18,165 nucleotides of DNA, from NCBI GenBank assembly GCA_964478415.1, contig CAYZII010000044.1, forward strand, positions 1-18,165, written 5' to 3'. Position numbers and translations under genes: made by a program. The notes below the pieces were generated by a model. That model was not told the origin of the DNA and searched no databases. It saw nothing but the letters and a program-made list of their open reading frames with translations. Below, piece by piece: positions 1 to 7,347 of this stretch. How positions within the stretch are numbered: position 1 is the stretch's first letter; each line of letters opens with the position of its first letter. This DNA is from Sulfuricystis sp964478415 (GTDB lineage Bacteria > Pseudomonadota > Gammaproteobacteria > Burkholderiales > Rhodocyclaceae).

Positions 1-57
1 TCGCGCGTCGTCTACGACATCACCGGCAAACCGCCCGGCACGATCGAGTGGGAGTGA
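1..57 (+). CDS. guaA: GMP synthase (glutamine-hydrolysing), C-terminal end only
   Basis: The first 18 codons before a TGA at 55-57 read as a peptide containing VYDITGKPPGTIEWE. This is the highly conserved C-terminus of GMP synthase: the E. coli enzyme ends in a near-identical VVYDISGKPPATIEWE. GuaA makes GMP from XMP in the cytoplasm, and this tail belongs to the dimerisation domain at the XMP-binding site. The rest of the gene lies outside the window. It converges with the permease gene that ends at 137. Only the tail is visible, but the motif is distinctive. Confidence 0.88.
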   Translation, partial: SRVVYDITGKPPGTIEWE

Positions 58-136
58 GCCTCCGGGCGGGCTCTGACGGACGTTCGGATCACGCCGCTGC
101 GCGCTTCGGCAGAGCAGCGGGTACCCAACCAGGGTG

Positions 137-952
137 TCAGCGGAAGATCTGCAGCACATAGCCGGCGGCGAGCGCGGCGAGCACCAGCGCTAACCCACGC
201 TTCAGAAAGTAAGAGCTGATGTGCTTTTGTGTCCGTGCGCCGAGATACATGCCGATCAGGCCGCCTGCGCCGAAAAGGAGACCCAGCAGCCAGTCAGGGC
301 TCGCGGGTGCGCCAGTCGGTGTCGGCAGGAACTGGTAGATCAGCACGCCCGCCACCGATGTGACCAGAGTGCCAAACAGCGCAGCACCGGCCACCGTTTG
401 CACAGGAAAGCCAAAGACTGCGATCAGGGTTGGTGCCATCAGCGCGCCGCCGCCGATGCCATAGGCGCCACCGATCAGACCGATTCCCACTGACAGCAGG
501 AAAATGGCATGTTCCGGAAAGGTTCGGCCCGTGACCAGGGATGTGACAGGACTGTCGGGAGAAGCGGATTGTCGAAACAGGCGTAGCGCAAGCCATGCCA
601 GCACGCCGCCGACGAACAGCTTGAATGTCTTCGGCTCGGCCAGCCAGTTCAGTCGCAGCCACCAGCCTGCCAATAGACCCGGCAACGTGCCGACAGCGAT
701 GATGCGCGCCAGCCGCCAGTCCATGCGTTTCTCCCGGGCATAACGCCAGATGCCACCGGGGATTGCGACAAGGTTGAAGACCAGGTTGGTTGCCGAGACC
801 GACGGGGAGACATAGCCGAGCACGCTCATCTGGAACGGCAGCAGCAGAAAGGCGCCGGAGATGCCGACCATCGAGCAGAAGAAGGCGAGGATGAAGCCGA
901 CCGTGGGCGGCAGCCAGAACGGGGCACTGATGCCGGCAGTGGGAAAGAACAT
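137..952 (-). CDS. TauE/SafE (TSUP) family membrane permease
   Basis: The protein has 271 residues, starting at the ATG at 952. The open frame continues further upstream, but that part is arginine-rich, overlaps moeA and lacks family features. The protein is mostly hydrophobic with about eight membrane segments. It has the two-repeat plan of the TSUP family: a first half with MVGISGAFLLLPF (28-40) and a second half with the glycine-rich GGAYGIGGGALMAP (161-174). Family members export or import sulfite, sulfonates or other sulfur compounds; the substrate cannot be read from the sequence. It starts 20 bases after the moeA stop codon and has only a weak ribosome binding site, so co-transcription with moeA is likely. 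A role in oxyanion or sulfur handling linked to molybdopterin enzymes is inference. Confidence 0.85.
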   Translation of the reverse strand: MFFPTAGISAPFWLPPTVGFILAFFCSMVGISGAFLLLPFQMSVLGYVSPSVSATNLVFNLVAIPGGIWRYAREKRMDWRLARIIAVGTLPGLLAGWWLRLNWLAEPKTFKLFVGGVLAWLALRLFRQSASPDSPVTSLVTGRTFPEHAIFLLSVGIGLIGGAYGIGGGALMAPTLIAVFGFPVQTVAGAALFGTLVTSVAGVLIYQFLPTPTGAPASPDWLLGLLFGAGGLIGMYLGARTQKHISSYFLKRGLALVLAALAAGYVLQIFR

Positions 953-972
953 GGCCCGGCGCAGCCCGGCCC

Positions 973-2241
973 TCAGACCAGGCCTTCGAAAACCTGCACC
1001 GTGACAGTCTCGCCAGCCGCGACATTGCCGCGCTCGGCGTCGAGCACGATGAAGCAGTCGGCCTTGGCCATCGAGCTCAAGATCCCCGATCCCTGTTGAC
1101 CGGTCGGCCGCACACACCACTCGCCGTTTTCCTGGAACAGGATGCCGCGCTGGAATTCGGTGCGCCCCTTCCCTTTCTTGATCGGCGTTACACAGCGCAC
1201 GCTGAAGGTGGGGATGTCCGGCACTGGCGCAACCCCCATCAGTTTCAGCAGCGCCGGTTGCGCGAACTGATAGAAGGTGACCATCACCGCGACCGGATTA
1301 CCCGGCAGTCCGAACAGCCAAGCACTTTCCTTGCCGGCACCGATGCGGCCGAAGGCCATCGGCTTGCCGGGTTTCATCGCGATCTTCCAGAACGCGACTT
1401 CGCCGAGCCGGGTCATCAGTTGCTTGACGAAATCCGCCTCGCCGACCGAAACCCCGCCGCTGGTGACGATCGCATCGGCGCTCGCCGCCGCTTCGCGCAG
1501 CGCCGCTTCCAGCGCAGCCGGGTCGTCTTTGACGACGCCCATGTCGATCACTTCGCAGCCGAGGCGCGTGAGCATGCCCCACAGCGTGTAGCGGTTGCTG
1601 TCATACACCCTGCCGGGTGTGGGCGGTGTGCCGACCGAAACCAGTTCGTCGCCGGTGGAAAACAGCGCGACCCGCACGCGCCGTTTGACCACCACTTCGG
1701 CGATGCCCAACGAGGCGATGACGCCGAGTTCGGCGGGTCGCAGGCGCTTGCCGGCCACCAGTGCCGGCTTGCCTGCCTGCAAATCTTCACCGGCGCGACG
1801 GATGTTTTGCCCCAGTTGCTGGCCAGGCGGAATGATGACTTCTTCTCCATCGACGCGCGCGATCTCCTGGATCACGACGCAATCGGCGCCGGCAGGGATC
1901 GGCGCCCCCGTCATGATGCGTGCCGCCTCGTTAGCGCCGAGTTCGCCGCCGAACGGCCGGCCGGCGAAGGCAGTGCCGACGATCTTCAGGCGCGTTTCAC
2001 ACGTCGCGGACACATCGGTGTGACGCACTGCCCAGCCGTCCATCGCCGCGTTGTCGTGGGCCGGCACGTCGAGCGGGGAGATCACGTCCTTGGCCAGCAC
2101 GCGACCGAGCGCCTGCCGGATGAAGACACGCTCATGACCGCTGACCGGCTCGACGGTATCGAGCAGGAACTGGCGTGCGCGTAGCACGCTCAGCGCGTTG
2201 GGATCGTAATCGTCCAGACAGGTGAAGGGAAGAGCACTCAT
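973..2241 (-). CDS. moeA: Molybdopterin molybdenumtransferase MoeA
   Basis: The protein has 422 residues, close to E. coli MoeA (411). MoeA inserts molybdate (or tungstate) into adenylated molybdopterin, the last common step of Mo/W cofactor synthesis, in the cytoplasm. Family motifs are present in order: PAHDNAAMDGWAV (60-72), MTGAPIPAGAD (110-120), STGDEL (195-200), YDSNRYTL (213-220), TSGGVSVGEADF (260-271), KPGKPMAFG (290-298) and GLPGNPVAVM (311-320). The acidic residues of the active site (Asp63, Asp68, Glu199, Asp270 by motif) are all present. The gene has its own promoter-like sequence and sits behind the terminator of the aor unit. In Aromatoleum-type aor clusters I recall a MoeA-like gene (aorE), so this copy may serve the neighbouring tungsten enzyme; it could equally be the general cellular MoeA. 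Confidence 0.95.
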   Translation of the reverse strand: MSALPFTCLDDYDPNALSVLRARQFLLDTVEPVSGHERVFIRQALGRVLAKDVISPLDVPAHDNAAMDGWAVRHTDVSATCETRLKIVGTAFAGRPFGGELGANEAARIMTGAPIPAGADCVVIQEIARVDGEEVIIPPGQQLGQNIRRAGEDLQAGKPALVAGKRLRPAELGVIASLGIAEVVVKRRVRVALFSTGDELVSVGTPPTPGRVYDSNRYTLWGMLTRLGCEVIDMGVVKDDPAALEAALREAAASADAIVTSGGVSVGEADFVKQLMTRLGEVAFWKIAMKPGKPMAFGRIGAGKESAWLFGLPGNPVAVMVTFYQFAQPALLKLMGVAPVPDIPTFSVRCVTPIKKGKGRTEFQRGILFQENGEWCVRPTGQQGSGILSSMAKADCFIVLDAERGNVAAGETVTVQVFEGLV

Positions 2242-2269
2242 GGAATGGCAGCCTCACAAAAATGCTCGC

Positions 2270-2298
2270 AGTGTAGGCCAGCCACACGCCACTGACAA
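2270..2298 (-). promoter_or_regulatory. Sigma70-type promoter of moeA
   Basis: On the minus strand a -35 box TTGTCA (2298-2293) and a -10 box TACACT (2275-2270) are separated by exactly 17 bases. They match the sigma70 consensus at 5 of 6 and 4 of 6 positions. The predicted start near 2262 leaves a leader of about 20 bases with a GAGG upstream of the moeA ATG. The site lies between the aor-unit terminator and moeA, which supports a separate moeA-permease transcript. It was seen by eye only. Confidence 0.5.
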
Positions 2299-2336
2299 TC
2301 GTGCCACCAGGCTCTTCGGCAGGATCGGCACCACTG

Positions 2337-2372
2337 AAAATGCGGCGGCCGCAAACGGCGGCTCACCGCATT
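2337..2372 (-). terminator. Rho-independent terminator after the aor/SDR unit
   Basis: Read on the minus strand, AATGCGG (2372-2366) pairs with CCGCATT (2345-2339). Inside this, GCCGC pairs with GCGGC around a CGTTT loop. The hairpin runs directly into TTTTC. It begins about 20 bases after the SDR stop codon, as expected for an intrinsic terminator. It separates the aor unit from moeA. Confidence 0.6.
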
Positions 2373-2392
2373 CCGGCCTTTCAAGGCGGGTG

Positions 2393-3187
2393 TTATTTCG
2401 CGATGCCGCCGGGATAGCACAGGCCGCCAGTGATTTCCAGCGTCGTGGCGTTGATCGCTTCGTTTTCGGCGCAATGGCCGATCAGACGGGCGATTTCCTC
2501 GGGTTCGACGAGGCGGCCGAGATGCACGTCCTTGAGGATTGCTTTCAGTGCCTCCTGGTTCATACCGGTGAGCATCGGCGTCGCGGTGTAGCCGGGGGCG
2601 ATGCCCACACAGCGGATGTTGCGGATGCCACGCAGCATGAATTCGCCAATGATGATCTTCGGCATCAAGGCATCGGCGACCTTGGTCGAGGAGTAGTTGA
2701 GCTGGCCGATCTGACCGACCTTGTTGACCGAGGAGATGGTGACGAGCAGACCGGGCCAGCCGCCATTGACCATCGCTTCGGCGGCATCACGCAGGGTGAG
2801 GAAGGTGCCGGTGAGGTTGACATCGATCACCGCCTGCCATTTGTCGAGGCCCAGCTTGCGCACGACCTTGCCGGTTTCCTTGTCGAGGGTGAGCATCATG
2901 CCGTCGCGGATGATGCCGGCACAGGCGACGGTGATGTTGAGCTTGCCGAATGCATCGAGGGTGGCCTGGATGAACCTCGCGGTATCGGCTTCGCTGGTGA
3001 CGTTGGCCTGTACGCCGATGGCTTCGGCGCCCATCGCTTTCAGGTCGGCGAGCACGCGATCGATGTTTTCCTGCACCATGTCGACGATCGCGATCTTGGC
3101 GCCGCGCTGGGCGAAATATTTGGCGACCGCTTCGCCGATGCCATTTCCGCCTCCGGTGACGAGAACCACACTGCCTTTGATCTCCAT
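2393..3187 (-). CDS. Short-chain dehydrogenase/reductase (SDR)
   Basis: The protein has 264 residues, a typical length for a classical SDR. It has the dinucleotide-binding TGGGNGIG (11-18), an ACAG at 88-91 in place of the usual NNAG, the structural Asn in DVNLTG (122-127), the catalytic Ser in TISS (150-153), the catalytic YSSTK (Tyr165, Lys169) and the PGYTATPM region (198-205). It is therefore expected to be an active NAD(P)-dependent alcohol dehydrogenase or ketone/aldehyde reductase. Asp36 at the end of the second strand (IVD) favours NAD over NADP. An AAGG about 8 bases before the ATG is a fair ribosome binding site. It is the last gene of the aor unit, 114 bases after the MoaD-like gene, so an alcohol/aldehyde step feeding the Aor enzyme is plausible. 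A FabG-like or beta-hydroxyacyl-CoA role cannot be excluded. Confidence 0.85.
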   Translation of the reverse strand: MEIKGSVVLVTGGGNGIGEAVAKYFAQRGAKIAIVDMVQENIDRVLADLKAMGAEAIGVQANVTSEADTARFIQATLDAFGKLNITVACAGIIRDGMMLTLDKETGKVVRKLGLDKWQAVIDVNLTGTFLTLRDAAEAMVNGGWPGLLVTISSVNKVGQIGQLNYSSTKVADALMPKIIIGEFMLRGIRNIRCVGIAPGYTATPMLTGMNQEALKAILKDVHLGRLVEPEEIARLIGHCAENEAINATTLEITGGLCYPGGIAK

Positions 3188-3244
3188 GTTCGAGCCTTTC
3201 TAGTGAGAAGTTGAGCGGCGAGGGGGCAAACTTCCCCCGTGTTC

Positions 3245-3287
3245 TTGCAAGCGCAAGTATCGCAAGTTTGGTTGTGCGCTGCAACAT
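3245..3287 (-). promoter_or_regulatory. Candidate operator upstream of the SDR gene
   Basis: On the plus strand this stretch holds TTGCAA (3245-3250), TATCGCAA (3258-3265) and TGCAACAT (3280-3287). The same three words occur in the same order at 7342-7376 before aorA. On the minus strand it also reads as three closely spaced CTTGC units, and CTTGC/GCAAG (3244-3257) can form a small hairpin. I found no convincing -10/-35 pair here, so it may be an internal regulator site rather than a promoter. The role is inferred. Confidence 0.3.
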
Positions 3288-3301
3288 CCGGCGCGGCTGG
3301 T

Positions 3302-3556
3302 CTAGCCGCCGGCGATCGGTGGCCAGATGGCGAGGGTTTCCCCTTCCCTCAACAGGCGCGTGGCGCGTTCCGCGGGCGGTACGAAAACGCCATCGACCAA
3401 CACCAGCTTGCAGGCGGGTTACGGCAGGCCGAAACGCTCGATCACCTGGGCGATCGTGGTGCCCTCTGGCACCTCGAGTTCGAGCGCATTTTTCTGTTTC
3501 GCCTCGGCTGGCAGATAGTCTTGCAGCGAGGCGAACAGCTTGAAGGTCACTTTCAT
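3302..3556 (-). pseudogene. aorD: MoaD/ThiS-like sulfur carrier gene interrupted by a TAA
   Basis: From the ATG at 3556 the frame gives MKVTFKLFASLQDYLP and on to ERFGLP, then meets TAA at 3421-3419 (codon 46). In the same frame it continues as PACKLVLVDGVFVPPAERATRLL and ends in AIWPPIAGG before TAG at 3304-3302. Without the TAA it is an 84-codon MoaD/ThiS beta-grasp protein with the obligatory C-terminal Gly-Gly, which is thiocarboxylated and donates sulfur to molybdopterin. The start overlaps the aorC stop (ATGA), indicating translational coupling. A MoaD-like gene in this place matches aorD of Aromatoleum-type clusters. There is no frameshift, so a single-base nonsense change or sequencing error is the simplest reading. 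As written, the product lacks the tail glycines and would be inactive. Confidence 0.8.
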
Positions 3557-4803
3557 GCCTGGCCCGACAAACAGGCAAGATAGGCAGCCATGAACTGCGT
3601 CGGGTCGGCTTTGAGCCGCGCCTTCCAGGCACCGAGTCGCGTACGGGACTGGATCAGGCCACGCAAGGCACCGACGTGGTCGGTCCAGCCGATGCTGGTG
3701 GCACCGATCAGCACGTCGTCGGCGAACTGCAGCGACAGATAGCGGAAGTTGGCTTCATCGACGAGTTCGACGCCATCCCCGACGCCTTGCCACTGGCCGA
3801 ACGAGGCGGAGATCAGACCGAGTGTGTCGAGCACGTTGATTACCAGGCTCCCGGGCAGTTCGGTATTCGCGCCGGCCATGTTGTGCGCGGCGATGCGACC
3901 CTGCTCGACCGCATTGGGCTGAATCGCGTTGAGCTGGGGGGCACTGGAATGCAGACCCGGTGCTTCGGTGACGTCGCCGGCAGCATAGATGTCGGGCACC
4001 GAGGTGCGCATGCCGCGATCGACGCGGATGCCGCGCCCGATCTCGATGCCGCTGCCGGCGAGGAAATCGACGTTGGGTCGCACACCGGCGGCGCAGATGA
4101 CGAGATCGGCAGGAATCTCCTGAGGTGCCGACTCACCAGCGCCGATTTTCACCCGTAGCGCGTCGCCCTCCGGCGCGATCGCCGTGAGGCTGGTGTTCAG
4201 ATGCACTCTGACGCCCTTTTGTTCGACCCAGCGGCGGATCATGCCACCGGCCTGAGGCGTCATCATTCTCGGCACCATGCGGTCGCCCATTTCGACGATG
4301 GTGAGAGCCACACCGCGCGCGGCGAGCGCCTCGATCAGGATGCAGCCGATGAAACCGGCACCGAGCTGCACGACGCGTGCGCCCGGCTTGACTCTGGCCG
4401 CAATCGCGCGCGCATCGTCGAGCGTCCAACAGGTGTGTACGGCCGGCAGATCAATGCCCGGGATATTGGGGCGAATCGGCCGGGAGCCGCTGGCGATCAG
4501 GAGTTTGTCATAGCCGAGACGTTCGCCGGAGGCGAATTCGATCTGCTTCACTGCCGAATCGATGCAGCTGACGCGCCCCTGGATCAGATGAATGCCCAGT
4601 CGCGTGAAATGGTCGTGCGTCTTGCGTAAGTAAGTGCCGTGTGCATCGATCTGGCCTTTCAGGAAATACGGGATCGCCATACGTGCATAGGGCGGTTCGG
4701 GTTCGTCGCCGATCAATGCGATTTCCGCTTTCGGTTGCAGGCGGCGCAACGTTTCGGCGGCAACCACGCCGGCTGGGCCGTTGCCGATAATGATGTGTTT
4801 CAT
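3553..4803 (-). CDS. aorC: FAD-dependent NAD(P) oxidoreductase subunit of aldehyde oxidoreductase
   Basis: The protein has 416 residues and belongs to the pyridine nucleotide-disulfide oxidoreductase fold family. It has the FAD-binding GNGPAG (7-12), LIASGSRP (102-109), the NAD-binding GAGFIG (148-153), CAAGVRPN (237-244) and the second FAD motif YAAGDVTE (273-280). It has no redox-active CxxC, so it resembles rubredoxin/ferredoxin reductases rather than disulfide reductases. In the Aor complex this subunit passes electrons between the iron-sulfur chain and NAD. I chose the ATG at 4803 because the flavin motif follows at once and GAGG lies 7 bases upstream; the longer open frame runs into aorB. 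It is 61 bases after aorB, and its stop overlaps the start of the MoaD-like gene. Confidence 0.85.
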   Translation of the reverse strand: MKHIIIGNGPAGVVAAETLRRLQPKAEIALIGDEPEPPYARMAIPYFLKGQIDAHGTYLRKTHDHFTRLGIHLIQGRVSCIDSAVKQIEFASGERLGYDKLLIASGSRPIRPNIPGIDLPAVHTCWTLDDARAIAARVKPGARVVQLGAGFIGCILIEALAARGVALTIVEMGDRMVPRMMTPQAGGMIRRWVEQKGVRVHLNTSLTAIAPEGDALRVKIGAGESAPQEIPADLVICAAGVRPNVDFLAGSGIEIGRGIRVDRGMRTSVPDIYAAGDVTEAPGLHSSAPQLNAIQPNAVEQGRIAAHNMAGANTELPGSLVINVLDTLGLISASFGQWQGVGDGVELVDEANFRYLSLQFADDVLIGATSIGWTDHVGALRGLIQSRTRLGAWKARLKADPTQFMAAYLACLSGQA

Positions 4804-4864
4804 GTCATGACCTCGAAACGCAGACGGGGACTGGCGCTGCCAGTCCCCGTGCAGGAAAAGCGGA

Positions 4865-6712
4865 TTACAGTCCCAGCCGCTGGAGGGTTTCGGGTTTCGG
4901 TCTGCCCTCGGCATCCCAGCCACGCAGCTGGTAATACTCGGGCTTCATCTTGTCGAGACCATTGACCAAACCCTTGGCGGGACCGGTCTTGGCCGGCTCG
5001 GTCTTCAGGCGCGGCGGCAGGTCGTCGTCTTTGGCAGTAAATCCAGCGGCGAGGTTGAACTGACGTTCCAGATTCCAGATGCGCTCGCCGACCTCATTGA
5101 GTTTTTCCAGCGACCAGTCACCTTCACAGGCGGCGGCGATCTGCGGCTGGATGTCGGCCAGTGTCCAGGCGAACGAGGTGAAGATGCACAGCCCGGAGGA
5201 ATCGAACACCGCGGTGGCGTCCTGGAAGGCCTTGACCAGCGCGGCCTTGCCTTCGGTGACGTGCGGATCGGTCTTCACCGGGATGCCGAGCACCTCGGAG
5301 GCCACGGTGTAGCCACGCAGGTGGCAGGCGCCACGGTTGGAGGTGGCATAGGCCAGACCCATCCCCTGGATGCCGCGCGAATCGTAAGCCGGGAATTCTT
5401 GTTTCTTGACACCCATCGACAGTTCCGGCCGACCGTATTTCGCGCACAGGCGCGCCGAGCCTTGGCCGATTTCCTTGCCGAAGCCCTCGCCTTTCGCGGT
5501 CATCTGCGCAAGCGCCACCAGCGCCTGGGCCGAGCCGAACGGCGCTTCCATGCCGATGTCTTCTTTTTTGAGGATACCGAGTTCGTAGAGCTCCATCGCT
5601 GCACCGACGGTGGCGCCGAAGGAGATCGGGTCCATGCCGTCTTCATTGCAGATCATGTTGGCGAATTGCAGCGCTTCGAGATCGCCGACGCCATTCGCGG
5701 CGCCCAGTGCCCAGGCCGCCTCGTATTCGAGACCGCCTGAGGCGCCCCAGTATTCGGGCTTGTTGACCACCGAAAAATGCGTCGCGTCGATGCGCGAGAT
5801 GCGCCCGCAGGCGATCGTGCAGCCGAAACAGGCGGCATTGGTGACGAGATGGGGCTTGCCATCGGTCGGACGCTTTTCATACATCGCTTCGGCGGAGATC
5901 TTGTTTGCCTCTTCGAACTGTACGTCGCGGTGATTGCGTGTCGGCAGGGCACCGATTTCATTGATCACGTTCATCAGCACCTGGGTGCCGTATTTCGGCA
6001 GACCCTGGCCGGTGACGGCGTTTTCGGCCAGCACCTTCTTGCCGGCAGCGACCGCAGCCATGAAAGCCTTGACGTCCTTGATCTGCCCGGTGCCCTGTGT
6101 GCCGCGCACGGCTACGGCCTTCAGATTCTTGCTGCCCATCACGGTGCCGACGCCGGACCGGCCGGCGGCGCGGTGCAGGTCATTGACGATGCAGGCATAG
6201 AGCACGCCGTTTTCGCCGGCGCGCCCAATGCTGCATACACGGATTTGCGGATCCTGATGACTGCGTTTGATGATCTCCTCGGTTTGCCAGGTGGTCTTGC
6301 CCCACAGATGAGATGCGTCCCGCAGCTCGGCCTTGTCGTTTTCGATCCACAGATAGACGGGTTTCGGACTCTTGCCTTCGAAAATGATCATGTCCCAGCC
6401 GGCGAACTTCAATTCCGCACCAAAGAAGCCGCCGGAATTCGAACAAGCGATCGCGCCGGTGAGTGCGCCTTTGGTCACGACCGAATAGCGCCCACCGGTC
6501 GAGGCAGGCGTGCCGGTCAGAGGACCGGTGGTCATGATCAGCTTGTTGTCGGGAGAGAGTGGATCGACCTTCGCATCCACTTCGCTGACGAAATATTTGG
6601 TCGCCAGGCCGCGCTGGCCGAGATACTGCTGCGCCCAGTCCATGTTCAATGGTTCGGCCTTGCAGGTGCCGTGGGTCAGGTCGACGCGCAGAATTTTACG
6701 AGCCCATGCCAT
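4865..6712 (-). CDS. aorB: Tungsten aldehyde:ferredoxin oxidoreductase, catalytic subunit
   Basis: The protein has 615 residues, the usual size of the AOR family. The enzyme oxidises aldehydes to acids (and can run in reverse) at a tungsten bis-pyranopterin centre next to one [4Fe-4S] cluster, in the cytoplasm. N-terminal features are TTGPLTGTPASTGGRYSV (61-78) and the GRAGENGV (163-170) and RAAGRSGVGTVMGSKNLKA (181-199) stretches of the cofactor-binding domain. The cluster cysteines are CFGCTIAC (295, 298, 302) and, far downstream, Cys509 in SSGLCIF. DPISFG (361-366) and ATSNRGACHLRG (456-467) are also family hallmarks. An AAGGAAG lies about 10 bases before the ATG. Flanking iron-sulfur and FAD subunits point to the Aromatoleum-type NAD-linked AOR rather than the ferredoxin-linked archaeal form or BamB of benzoyl-CoA reductase. 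The natural aldehyde is unknown. Confidence 0.93.
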   Translation of the reverse strand: MAWARKILRVDLTHGTCKAEPLNMDWAQQYLGQRGLATKYFVSEVDAKVDPLSPDNKLIMTTGPLTGTPASTGGRYSVVTKGALTGAIACSNSGGFFGAELKFAGWDMIIFEGKSPKPVYLWIENDKAELRDASHLWGKTTWQTEEIIKRSHQDPQIRVCSIGRAGENGVLYACIVNDLHRAAGRSGVGTVMGSKNLKAVAVRGTQGTGQIKDVKAFMAAVAAGKKVLAENAVTGQGLPKYGTQVLMNVINEIGALPTRNHRDVQFEEANKISAEAMYEKRPTDGKPHLVTNAACFGCTIACGRISRIDATHFSVVNKPEYWGASGGLEYEAAWALGAANGVGDLEALQFANMICNEDGMDPISFGATVGAAMELYELGILKKEDIGMEAPFGSAQALVALAQMTAKGEGFGKEIGQGSARLCAKYGRPELSMGVKKQEFPAYDSRGIQGMGLAYATSNRGACHLRGYTVASEVLGIPVKTDPHVTEGKAALVKAFQDATAVFDSSGLCIFTSFAWTLADIQPQIAAACEGDWSLEKLNEVGERIWNLERQFNLAAGFTAKDDDLPPRLKTEPAKTGPAKGLVNGLDKMKPEYYQLRGWDAEGRPKPETLQRLGL

Positions 6713-6729
6713 GATGATGTCTTCCTTTA

Positions 6730-7209
6730 TTACGCGGCGACGCGCGGGGCAGTGTCGGTCTTGCCGGCCCAGACGCGCATCTTTTCATAACCGGTCCAGT
6801 CGGCTTCCTGATAGGTGATCGCGCCGGTGGGACAGGCCGCCGCGCAGGCCGGGTCGCCACCGCACAAATCACATTTCTGCACCTTGCCCGTGGCGGCGAC
6901 ATAATTGATCGTGCCGAACGGACAGGCGATCGTGCATACCTTGCAGCCGACGCAGGTGGCTTCATGTACCACTTTCGCGCCCGTGTCAGCATCGATGCGG
7001 ATCGCATCGACGGGGCAGGCGTTCATGCACCAGGCATCGGCACATTGGGTGCAGGTGTAGGGTACCTTGCGGCCCTCATGCTCGAAATTGAACACCTTGA
7101 TGCGTGATCGCGCGGGATTGAACATACCGTAATTTTCGAAGGAACAGGCCAACTCGCACTGCAGACAGCCAGTGCATTTGTTGGCGTCGATGGTGAGCGA
7201 TTTGTGCAT
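6730..7209 (-). CDS. aorA: Four-cluster ferredoxin-like electron-transfer subunit of aldehyde oxidoreductase
   Basis: The protein has 159 residues with sixteen cysteines in four cluster motifs: CTGCLQCELAC (12-22), CTQCADAWCMNAC (53-65), CVGCKVCTIAC (86-96) and CDLCGGDPACAAAC (113-126). This is the DmsB/HycB-type pattern for four [4Fe-4S] clusters. In the known Aromatoleum enzyme the homologous AorA subunits stack into a filament that carries electrons between AorB and AorC; whether this one does so is not visible. I chose the ATG at 7209 because an AGAGGAG lies about 8 bases upstream; the open frame before it has no family features. It is the first gene of the unit, 17 bases before aorB. No signal peptide is seen, so it is cytoplasmic. 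Confidence 0.9.
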   Translation of the reverse strand: MHKSLTIDANKCTGCLQCELACSFENYGMFNPARSRIKVFNFEHEGRKVPYTCTQCADAWCMNACPVDAIRIDADTGAKVVHEATCVGCKVCTIACPFGTINYVAATGKVQKCDLCGGDPACAAACPTGAITYQEADWTGYEKMRVWAGKTDTAPRVAA

Positions 7210-7318
7210 TTTCCGTTCTCCTCTCGCACTCCCTGCATACCTTGTGCTGCACCGGCAGTGTGTGGCATCGGGCAGGGAAGCCTTTTTGTTGGTCAGATGG
7301 GAAGGGTGCCGCGGAGCC

Positions 7319-7347
7319 AATCTAGCATCTCGGATTTTCTATTGCAA
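7319..7347 (-). promoter_or_regulatory. Possible sigma70 promoter of the aor unit
   Basis: On the minus strand TTGCAA (7347-7342) and TAGATT (7324-7319) are separated by 17 bases, and each matches 4 of 6 consensus positions. The predicted start near 7311 leaves a leader of about 100 bases before aorA. The -35 box sits inside a perfect 10-base palindrome, TATTGCAATA (7340-7349), so a regulator could bind over it. Medium-strength match, by eye only. Confidence 0.4.

Noticed and set aside
94..120. Hairpin CCGCTGC/GCAGCGG between guaA and the permease as a terminator
   Set aside because: It has a 13-base loop and no T-run on either strand, so it is weak evidence for termination.
1096..2184. Long plus-strand open frame opposite moeA (362 codons)
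   Set aside because: It is an antisense shadow of moeA: rich in His, Arg and Ala, with no recognisable motif, while the minus-strand frame has every MoeA motif.
3419..3421. Programmed readthrough of the TAA in the MoaD-like gene
   Set aside because: TAA is the stop codon least prone to readthrough, and I see no stimulating context or structure just downstream. A mutation or sequence error is simpler.
5777..6790. Long plus-strand open frame opposite aorB
   Set aside because: It mirrors the codon pattern of aorB and has no family features. High GC makes such opposite frames common.
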